Shown piece after piece: positions 54,061 through 64,000 of a DNA stretch of 64,000 nt. Each line of letters begins with the position of its first letter. Positions within the stretch are counted from its first letter, which is position 1. Location: contig NC_065575.1 of the NCBI RefSeq assembly GCF_937616625.2, positions 21,716,001-21,780,000 of the forward strand, read 5' to 3'. Below the pieces are notes generated by a model. It searched no databases and was not told where the DNA came from. It saw only the letters and a list, made by a program, of their open reading frames with translations. A program made the position numbers and the translations under genes. The DNA comes from Mercurialis annua (lineage: Eukaryota > Streptophyta > Magnoliopsida > Malpighiales > Euphorbiaceae).

Positions 54061-57000
54061 ACTTAAGCCAAACTTTTTAAACATTACGAAACAAATCCAA
54101 ATGTTTAAAACGTTACGAAATAAATCCTAACGTTTTACCATTTAAGAGATTTAAGCCAAGCGTTAAAAATGTTTCGAAATGAATCAAAACTTTTCAGCTT
54201 TTTAGCGATTTTAGCCAAACGTTTAGAACGTTAAGAAACCAATCCAAACGTTTAAAACGTCACGAAACAAATCTAAACATTTCACCTTTTTAGCAATTTA
54301 AGCAAAACATTTAAATCGTTACGAAACAAATATAAATTTCACCTTTGTAGTGATTTAAGCCAAACGTTTACAACGTTATAAAACATGCCAAACGTTTTCC
54401 CTTTTTAGCAATTTAAGCCAAACATTTAAAATGTTACAAAACCAATAAAAACGTTTAAAACGTTAAGAAATAAATCCAAATGTTTCACCTTTTTTGCGAT
54501 TTAAGCCAAAAGTTTACAAATGTTACGAAACAAATCCAAACGTTTCACCTTTTTATAAATATAAGCCAAACGTTTAAAAAGTTACAAAACCAATCAAAAC
54601 GTTTAAAACTTTACGAAACAAATCTAAACGTTTGACCTCTTTAGCAATTTAAGCCAAACTTTTACAAAAGTTACGAAACAAATCCAAACGTTTTCCCTTT
54701 TTAGCGATTTAAGCCAAACTTTTCAAACATTACGAAACAATTCCAAACGTTATGAAACAAATCCAAATGTTTTACGTTTGTAGCGATTTAAGCTAAAGTT
54801 TTACAAACGTTACGAAAAAATCCAAACGTTTCACCATTTTAGCGATTTAAGCGAAACATTTAAAACGTTACGAAACCAATCCTAACGTTTAAAACGTTAC
54901 GCAAAAAATTCAAAGGTTTCACCTTTTTAGCAATTTAAGCCAAACGTTTAAAACGTTACGAAACCAATCGTAACGTTTAGAAGGTTACGAAACAAATCCA
55001 AACGTTAAAAACGTTACGTAACAAGTCCTAAAATTTCACCTTTTTAGCAATTTAAGCCAAACTTTTAAAATGTTACGAAACAAATCCAAGAGTTTCACAT
55101 TTTTAGCGATTTATGCCAAACATTTAAAACGTTACGAAACAAATCCAAACGTCAAAAATCTTACGTAATAAATCCTAACGTTTCACCTTTTAGCCATTTA
55201 AGCCAAACGTTTAAAACGTTACGAAACAAATCTTAACGTTTCACCTTTTAAGCGATATTCGCCAAACGTTAAAAACGTTACGAAACAAATCCTAACGTTT
55301 CGCCTTTTTATTAAGATAAGCCAAACATTTAAAACATTACAAAACAAATTCCAACATTTCACCTTTTTAGCGTTTTAAGCCAAACTGTTAAAATGTTACG
55401 AAACAAATCCAAACGTTTAAGACATTACGTAACAAATCCTAATGTTTCACCTTCTTAAAGATTTAACCTATTCGTTTAAAACGTTATGAAACAAATTCTA
55501 ACGTCTCACCTTTATAGAGATTTAAGCCTAACGTATAAAACGTTACGAAACAAATCCTAACATTTCACCTTTTTTAGCGATTTAAGCCAAATGTTTAAAA
55601 CGTTAAGACACAAATCCTAACGTTTCACCTTTTTAGCGATTTAAGCCAAACGTTTAAAACGTAAATAAACTAATCCAAATGTTTCACCTTTTAATTGATA
55701 TAAGCCAAATGTGTAAAACTATACGAAACAAATCCAAACGTTTAAAACGTTACAAAACAAATCCAAACATTGCCCCTTTTTAGCGATATAAGCCAAACGT
55801 TTAAAATGTTACGAAACCATTCCAAACGTTTAAAATGTTACGAAATAAACCATAACGTTTCACCACTTTAGCCATTTAAGCCAAACGAAACGTTTCGAAA
55901 CAAATCCAAACGTTTCACCTTTTTCACGATTTTAGACGAACGTGTAAAACGTTGCGAAAAAAATCTAAACGTTTAAAACGTTACCAAACCAATCAAAATA
56001 TTCACCTTTTTAGCAATTGAACCCACAAACGCTACGAAACAAATCCAAACATTTCACCTTTTTAGCGATTTAAGCAAAACGTTTAAAACATTACAAAACA
56101 AATCCAAACATTTCACCGTTTTAGCGATTTAAGCCAAATGTTTACAAATGTTACAAAACAAATCCAAACGTTTCGCCTGTTTAGAAATTTAAGCCAAACA
56201 TTTAAAACTTTACGAAATAAATCCAAACGTTTCAGCTTTTTAGCGATTTAAGCCAAACGTTTAAAACGTTACAAAACCAATCCAAACGTTTAAAACGTTA
56301 CGAAACAAATCCTAACGTTTCACCATTTAGCGATTTAAGCCAAACATATAAACGTTTCTAAGAAAATCCAAACGTTTCACCTTTTGAGCGATTTAAGCCA
56401 AATGCTTACAAATGTTACAAAACAAATCAAAATGTTTCACCTTCTTAGGAATTTAAGCCAAACATTTAAAACGTTCCGAAACCAATCCAAACGTTTAAAA
56501 CGTTACGAATTAAATCCAAATGTTTCAGCTTTTTAGTGATTTAAGCCAAATGTTTAAAATTTTAAAAAACCTATGCAAACGTTTAAAACGTTACGAAACA
56601 AATCCTAACGTTTCACCATTTTAGCGATTTAAGCCAAACGTATAAACGTTTCTAAGCAAATCCAAACGTTTCACATTTTTTGCGATTTAAGCCAAACGTT
56701 TAAAATGTTACGAAACCAATCCTAACGTTTGAATAGTTATAAAAAAAATCCAAACGTTTCCCGTTATTAGCAATTTAAGCCAAACGTTTACAAACATTAC
56801 AAAACAAATCCAAACGTTTAACCTTTTTAGCGATTTAAGCCAAACGTATAAAACATCACGAAATAAATCCAAATGTTTCACCCTTTTAGCGATGTAAGAC
56901 AATGTTTACAAACGTTACGAAACAAATCTTAACGTTTAAAACATTACGAAACAAATCCAAACGTTTCACCTTTTTAGTGATTTAACGCAAACGTTTATAA

Positions 57001-57237
57001 ATATTACGAAACAAATCTAAACATTTCACCTTTTTATCAATTTAAGCCAAACGTTTGAAACGTTACGAAACCAATCCAAATGTCTAAAATGTTACGAAAC
57101 AAATCCAAACGTTTCACCTTTTTAGCGATTTAAGCCAAACGTTTACAAAAGTTACGAAAAAAATCCAAACGTTTCACCTTTTTAGCGATTTAAGCCAAAC
57201 ATTTAAAAGGTTATGAAACCAATCCAAACGTTTAAAA
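54061..57237. repeat. Satellite segment C (59-bp family)
   Basis: About 3.2 kb of the same satellite, resuming mid-unit at TTAAGCCAAAC after the copia element. It contains a block (54716-54900, with TTTTACGTTTGTAGCGATTT and AAGCGAAACATTTAAAACG) matching blocks at 21650-21830 and 23495-23680, so segments B and C belong to one array split by the copia element. Confidence 0.97.
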
Positions 57238-57853
57238 TTTCACGACCCAAATTCAGAGTTCGTGACTTGTGCCAGGGTATGGGTATGGTTGTACCGAAAC
57301 CCGTAGCTAGCCTTGCAGATAAATGTATAATTAAATAAACTTGCACAAAAAGCACTGCTCGGGGGCAATCGAGACGTTAACCTAAGTCTAATAATTTATA
57401 TAAACAATTATATAATTAAATGCTCGGTTCAAACCTGAGATTCCAACAACATACTTATATAAAATCGAATCCAGAGTATAACATGCCAACAACATATATA
57501 AACAGTTGAACCAATTCGACAAACAAAGTATAATAGTCATAAAGACTGACTAGTTATACTGCAGACTAAGAGTAATAAAGAGTTGACTAGTTTTATTAAA
57601 AACAAAAGAACCTCCGAAGGAATCAAGAAAATGGAGATCAACCCAATGCTCTCAAATCATAAGCCTGGATAAATTGGGAACACAACGGGGTCAGATATAC
57701 TGAGATGAGTTCATACAACTATTCACGTTTATTAAGTAAAAACCTTTAAAACCTCAAATCACTTTACACTAATATAATATAACATTATGGAAATACTGTA
57801 TTGAAATGATCCCAGTGTAAGTGCGACGTATCACACTGAATCCCAGAGTGGAC
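57238..57853 (-). mobile_element. Truncated gypsy LTR (616 bp)
   Basis: It starts TTTCACGACCC (mutated TGTCACGACCC) and follows the terminal part of the minus-strand LTRs: GTACCGAAACCCGTAGC, CTGCTCGGGGGCAA, acceptor-like complement near 57665 and a UACG hairpin at 57821-57836 (stem GTGTGA/TCGCAC). It stops abruptly at satellite before reaching H1/H2. The UACG hairpin links it to the family of 2428-5249. No target duplication is visible, so the truncation is later damage or unequal exchange in the array. Confidence 0.85.
57821..57836 (-). other. UACG stem-loop in the truncated LTR
   Basis: The minus strand reads GTGTGA-TACG-TCGCAC, a six-pair stem with one T-G pair. The loop is the same as at 2928-3031 but the stem sequence differs at four paired positions. 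Confidence 0.5.
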
Positions 57854-60800
57854 GAGAACAAATCCTAACATTTCACCTTTTTAGCGATTTAAGCCAAACA
57901 TTTAAAACGTTACGAAACAAATCCCATCGTTTCACCTTTTTAGCAATTGAAGCCAAACGTGTAAAACTTTTCGAAACAAATCCAAACGTTTCACCTTTTT
58001 AGCGATTTAAGCCAAAAGTTTACAAAACGTTACAAAACAAATCCAAAACTTTCACCTTTTTAGTGATTTAAGCCAAACGTTTAAAACGTTACGAAACAAA
58101 TCCAAATGTTTAAAACGTTAAGAAACCAATCCAAACGTTTAAAACGTTACGAAAAAAATCCGAACGTTTCCCCTTTTTAGCGTTTGAAACCAACGTTTAA
58201 ACATTACGAAAGAAATCCTAACGTTTCACCTTTTTAGCGATTTAAGCCAAATATTTAAAACGTTACGAAACAAATCCAAACGTTACCCCTTTTTAGCGAT
58301 TTAAGCCAAAAGTAACAAAATGTTACGAAACAAATCCAAAAATTCACCTTTTTAGTGATTTAACCCAAACGTTTAAAACGTTACGAAACAAATCCAAACA
58401 TTTCGCACTTTTGGAAACAAATGCAAACGTTTCCCTTTATAGCTATTTAAGCCAAACATTTAAAACTTTACGTAACAATTCCAAACTTTTGAAACGTTAC
58501 AAAATAAATCCAAATGTTTCACCTTTTTAGCGAATTAAGCCAAACGTTTACAAATGTTACGAAAAAATCCAAATATTTCTCCTTTTTATACATTTAAGCC
58601 AAATATTTAAAACGTTACGAAACCAATCCAAACATTTAAAATGATACGAAACAAATCCAAACCTTTCCCCTTTTTAGCAATTTAAGCCAAACGTTTACAA
58701 ACGTTTACGAAACCAATCCAAACGTTTAAAATGTTAAGAAACCAATCCAAACGTTTAAAATGTTACGAAACAAATCCGAACGTTTCCCCTTTTTAGCGAT
58801 TTATGCAAAACGTTTAAAAACGTTGCAAAAAAATCCAAACGTTTAAAACTTTACGAAACAAATCCTAACGTTTCACCTTTTTAGCGATTTAAGCCAAACG
58901 TTTAAAACGTTATGAAACAAATCCTAACGTTTCACCTTTTTAGCGTTTGAAACCAAACATTTAAAATGTTAAGAAAGAAATCCTAACATTTCACCTTTTT
59001 AGCGATTTAAGCCAAACATTTAAAACGTTACGAAAAAAATCCAAACGTTTCACCTTTTTAGCGATTTAAGCCAAGCATTTATAACGTTACGAAACAAATT
59101 CTAACGTTTCAGTTTTTTAGCGATTGAAGCCAAACGTGTAAAACGTTTTGAAACAAATCCAAATGTCTCACCTTTTTAGCGATTTAAGCCAAAGGTTTAC
59201 AAAACGTTACAAAACAAATACAAAAGTTGCACCCTTTTAGTGATTTAAGCCAAACGTTGAAAATATTAAGAAACAAATCCAAATGTTTAAAACGTTAAGA
59301 AACCGATCCAAACGTTTATAACGTTACGAAACAAATTCTAACGTTTCAACTTTTTTGCGTTTGAAACTAAACGTTTAAAACGTTACGAAAGAAATCCCTA
59401 TGTTTCTCTTTTTTAGCGATTTAACCTTAACATTTACAACGTTACGAAATAAATCCAAATGTTTCACCTTTTTAGTGATTTAATCCAAACATTTAAAACG
59501 TTACAAAACAAATCCAAAAGCTTCGCATTTTTTGCGATTTAAGCCAAACATTTGCAAACGTTTGGAAACAAATACAAACGTTTCCCTTTTATAGAGATTT
59601 AAGCCAAACATTTAAAACGTTATGAAACCATTCCAAACTTTTGAAACAATATGAAATAAATCCAAATCTTTCACCTTTTTAGCGATTTAAGCCAAATGTT
59701 TACAAATGTTACGAAACAAATCCAAATATTTCACCTTTTCATCAATTTAAGCCAAATATTTAAAACGTTACGAAACCAATCAAACCGTTTAAAATGTTAC
59801 GAAACAAATTCAAACGTTTCCCCTTTTTAGCAATTTAAGCCAAACGTTTACAAACTTTGCGAAACCAATCCAAACGTTTAAAATGTTATGAAACAAATCC
59901 AAACGTTTAAAACGTTACAAAACAAATCCAAACGTTTCACCTTTTTAGGGATTTAAGACAACCGTTTACAAATGTTACGAAACAAATCCAAACGTTTCAC
60001 CTTTTTAGCGATTTAAGCCAAACGTTTAAAACGTTGCAAACAAATCCAAAGGTTTAAAACTTTACAAAACAAATCCTAACGTTTCACCTTATTAGCGATT
60101 TAGGCCAAACATTTAAAATGTTATGAAACAAATCCTAACGTTTCACCTTTTTAGCGATTGAAAGGAAACGTTTAAAATGTTACGAAAGAAATTCCAACGT
60201 TTCACCTTTTGAGAGATTTAAACCAAACATTTAAAACGTTACGAAGCAAATCCAAACGTTTCACCTTTTTAGCGTTTTAAGCTAAACATTTAAAACGTTA
60301 CGAAACACATCTTAACGTTTCACCTTTTTAGCAATTTAACCCAAACGTGTAAAACGTTTCGAAACAAATCCAAACGTCTCACCTTTTTAGCGATTTCAGC
60401 CAAAAATTTACAAAACGTTACAAAACAAATCTAAAAGTTTCACCTTTTTAGTAATTTAAGCCAAACGTTTAAAACGTTGCGAAACAAATCCAAACATTTA
60501 AAACGTTAAGAAACCAATCCAAACGTTTAAAACGTTAAGAAACAAACCCTAACGTTTCACCTTTTTAGCGTTTGAAACCAAACGTTTAAAACGTAACGAA
60601 AGAAATCCTAACGTTTCCCCTTTTTAGCGATTTAACCCATATATTTAAAATGTTACGAAACAAATCCAAACGTTTCACCTTTTTAGTGACTTAAGCCAAA
60701 CATTTATAACGTTACGAAACAAATCCAAACGTTTCGCTTTTTTTGCGATTTAAGCCAAACATTTGCAAATTTTTGGAAACAAATGCAAACGTTTCTCTTT

Positions 60801-63800
60801 TAGAGCGATTTAAGCCAAACATTTAAAACGTTACGAAACCATTCCAAACTTTTGAAACGTTACGAAATAAATCCAAATGTTTCACCGTTTTAGCGATTTA
60901 AGACAAACGTTTACAAATGCTATAAAACAAATCCCAATATTTTACCTTTTTTTTATCAATTTTAGCCAAATATTTAAAACATTACGAAAGCAATCCAAAC
61001 GTTTAAAATGTAATGAAACAAATCTAAACGTCTCCCCTTTTTAGCAATTTAAGCCAAACATTTACAAACCTTACGAAACCAATCCAAACGTCTAAAATGT
61101 TATGAAACAAATCCAAACGTTTAAAACTTTTCAAAACAAATCCAAACGTTTCACCTTTTTAGCGATTTAAGACAACCGTTTACAAACGTTATGAAACAAA
61201 TCAAAACGTTTCCCCATTATAGCAATTTAAGCCAAACATTTAAAACTTTGCAAACAAATCCAAACGTTTAAAACTTTACAAAACAAATCCTAACGTTTCA
61301 CCTTTTTATCTATTTAAGCCAAACGTTTAAAACGTTATGAAACAAATCCTAACGCTTCACCTTTTTAGCATTTGAAACCAAACGTTTTAAATGTTATGTA
61401 AGAAATCCTAACGTTTCACCTTTTTAGCGATTTAAGCCAAACATTTAAAACGTTACGAAACAAATCCAAACGTTTCACCTTTTTAGCGGTTTAAGCCAAA
61501 CATTTAAAACGTTACGAAACAAATCCTAACGGTTCACCTTTTTTTAGCTATTTAAGGCAAACGTGTAAAACATTTGGTAACAAATCCAAACGTCTCACCT
61601 TTTTATCGATTTAAGCCCAAAGTTAACAAAACGTTACAAAACAAATCGAAAAGTATCACCTTTTAAGTGATATAGGCCAAACGTTTAAAATGTTACGAAA
61701 CAAATACAAATGTAAAATGTTAAGAAACCAATCCAAACGTTTATAACGTTACGAAACAAATCCTAGTGTTTCACCTTTGTAGCGTTTGAAACAAAACGTT
61801 TAAAACGTTACGAAAGAAATCCTAACGTTTCCCCTTTTTAGCGATTTAACCAAAACATTTAAAACGTTACGAAACAAATCCAAATGTTTCACCTTTTTAG
61901 CGATTTAAGACAAAAGTTTACAAAACGTTATAAAACAAATCCAAAAGTTTCATCTTTTTAGTAATTTAAGCCAAAATGTTTAAAACGTTAAGAAACAAAT
62001 CCAAACGTTTCACATTTTTTCCGATTTAAGCCAAACATTTACAAACGTTTGGAAACAAAACAAACGTTTCCCATTTATAGCGATTTAAGCCAAACATTTG
62101 AAACGTTTCGAAACCAGTCCAAACTTTTGAAACGTTAAGAAATAATTCCAAAGGTTTCACCTTTTTTGCGATTTAAGCCAAACGTTTACAAATGTTACGA
62201 AACAAATCCAAATGTTTCACCTTTTTTCTCAATATAAGCCTAACGTTTAAAACGTTACGAAACCAATCCAAACATTTAAAATGTTACGAAACAAATCCAA
62301 ACGTTTCCCCTCTTTAGCAATTTAAGCCAAACGTTTTCAAACTTTACGAAACCAATCCAAACGTTTAAAATGTTATGAAACAAATCTGAACGTTTAAATC
62401 GTTACAAAACAATCCAAACATTTCACCTTTTTAGCGATTTAAGACAACCGTTTACAAACGTTACGAAACAAATCCAAACGTTTCGCCTTTTTAGCGATTT
62501 AAGCCAAACGTTTAAAACGTTGCAAAAAAATCCAAATGTTTAAAACGTTACGAAATAAATCCTAACGTTTCATCTTTTCAGCGATCTAAGCAAATTGTTT
62601 AAAACGTTATGAAACAAATCCTAACGTTTTAGCTTTTTAGCTATTGAAGCCAAACATTGAAAAAGTTACAAAACAAATCCTAACGTTTCACCTTTTTGGC
62701 AATTTAAGATAAATCTTTAAAACGTTACGAAACCAATGCAAAGGTTTAGAACGTTATGAAACAAATCCTAACGTTTCTCCTTTTTAGCAATTTAAGCCAA
62801 GCGTTGAAAACGTTACGAAACAAATCCAAACGTTTCACCTTTTTAGGGATTTAAGCTAAATGTTTAAAACGTTATGAAACCAATCAAAACGTTTAAAATG
62901 TTAAGAAACAAATCCAATCGTTTCACCTTTTTAGCGATTTAAGGCAAACGTTTACAAAGGTTATGAAACAAATCCAAACGTTTCACCTTTTTAGCAATAT
63001 AAGTTAAACGTTTAAAACGTTACGAAACTAATCCAAACATTTCACCTTTTTAGCGATTTAAGCCAAACACTTAAAATGTTATGAAACCAATCCAAACGTT
63101 TCAAACGTTACGTAACAAATCCAAAAGTTTCACCTTTTTAGCGATATAAGCCAAACGTTTACGAACGTTTCGAAAGAAATCCAAACGTTTCCCCTTTTTA
63201 GCGATTTAAACCAAACGTTTACAAACGTTACGAAACAAATACTAACCTTTCTTGTTTTTAACGATTGAAGCCAAACGTTTACAAACGTTACGAAACAAAT
63301 CCAAAGGTTTTCCCTTTTTTGCAATTTAAGCCAAACGTTTAAAAATGTTACGAAACATATGCAAATGTTCCACCTTTTTGGCGATTTAAGCCAAACGTTT
63401 ACAAACGTTACGAAACAAATCCAAACGTTTCGCCTTTTTATCGATTTAAGCCAAACGTTTAAAACGTTACGAAACCAATCCATACGTTTAAACATAAGGA
63501 AACAAATCCAAACGTTTCACCTTTTTAGCGATTTAAGACAAACGTTACGAAACAAATCCTAACGTTTCACCTTTTTCGCGATTTAATCCAAACATTTAAA
63601 ACGTTACGAAACCAATCAAAACGTTTCATCTGTTTAGCTATTTAAGGTAAACGTTTAAAAAGGTTACAAAACAAATTCTAATGTTTCCCCTATTTAGCAA
63701 TTAAAGCCAAACGTTTAAAATGTTACGAAACAAATCCTAACGTTTCACCTTTTTAGCGATTTAAGCCAAACTTTTAAAATATTTTGAAACAAATCCAAAT

Positions 63801-64000
63801 GTTTTCCCTTTTAAGCAATTTAAGCCAAACGTATAAAACATTACGAAACCAATCCAAACGTTGAAAACGTTACGAAAGAAATCCAAACTTGTTTCCTTAT
63901 TAGTGATTTAAGCCAAACATTTACAAACGTTACGAAACAAATGCATTTCCTATTTTTAGCGATTGAAGACGAACGTTAACAAATGTTACCAAACAAATCC
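57854..64000. repeat. Satellite segment D with ~1.2-kb higher-order repeat
   Basis: About 6.1 kb of the 59-bp satellite, continuing past the window edge. Rare monomer variants recur in fixed order. TTGGAAACAAA occurs at 58411, 59562, 60773 and 62049. The first GCGTTTGAAAC-type monomer occurs at 58181, 59359, 60569 and 61788. A second related one occurs at 58943, 60150 and 61368. Spacing is 1.15-1.28 kb, roughly 20 basic units. The higher-order pattern is clear from about 58000 to 62600 and less clear after that. No gene is present. Confidence 0.95.

Noticed and set aside
63130..63495. 121-codon minus-strand frame in satellite D
   Set aside because: A chance open stretch of repeat sequence; neighbouring copies of the same units contain stops.
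1..64000. Host protein-coding genes
   Set aside because: Every convincing frame belongs to a transposable element; nothing resembling a single-copy plant gene was seen.

Overview
This is plant nuclear DNA, most likely from a eudicot: a heterochromatic block with no host gene that I can recognise. The background is a tandem satellite with a 59-bp basic repeat, about 18 kb in total at 5250-5399, 15844-24327, 54061-57237 and 57854-64000. At least four LTR-retrotransposon insertions have split it, and further elements have inserted into those. The evidence for a plant is LTR elements primed by initiator tRNA-Met (TGGTATCAGAGC after each 5' LTR), Tekay/Del-like chromovirus polyproteins, a copia element with a UBN2-type gag, and an Athila-ORF1-like protein. 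The species cannot be read from the sequence.

Layout. 1-5249: a minus-strand gypsy-type element with a complete 2.8-kb 5' LTR (2428-5249) and an internal region without recognisable coding capacity. 5400-15843: a plus-strand solo LTR (target duplication GTTTC) interrupted by a minus-strand gypsy fragment (a degenerate gag and a 3.8-kb LTR ending at 14018). That LTR is itself interrupted by a complete plus-strand solo LTR (8737-11082, duplication CATAG). 24328-54060: a minus-strand copia derivative in the satellite. Its left LTR holds a plus-strand chromovirus (24546-47418, duplication GATTT). The leader of that chromovirus holds a younger minus-strand chromovirus (28050-39152, duplication AATCC) with a fully open 1649-codon polyprotein. 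The right copia LTR holds a non-autonomous hAT element (52939-53577, 8-bp duplication). 57238-57853: a truncated LTR. The last 6 kb is satellite with an approximately 1.2-kb higher-order repeat.

By eye, LTR-LTR divergence follows the nesting: about 0.2% for the inner chromovirus, about 0.7% for the outer one, and several per cent plus indels for the copia element. Only the inner chromovirus looks coding-competent. The outer one has three nonsense codons. The copia element has a frameshifted gag and no integrase, RT or RNase H, yet it keeps one intact 436-codon Athila-ORF1-like frame behind an LTR-like internal promoter.

The most interesting signal is in the LTRs. Seven of eight complete or near-complete gypsy LTRs, from at least five divergent families, and the one split solo LTR all carry the same two small stem-loops. 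The stems change by compensatory substitution. The second loop is 9 nt and contains an 8-nt palindrome (GTGCGCAC or GTGATCAC), as in a retroviral kissing-loop dimerisation site. Tandem stem-loops follow on the TSS-distal side, and the whole group lies between a conserved 5' splice-site-like GGTAAGT and a conserved 3' splice-site-like sequence. My hypothesis is a dimerisation/packaging domain inside a leader intron, kept only in unspliced genomic RNA.
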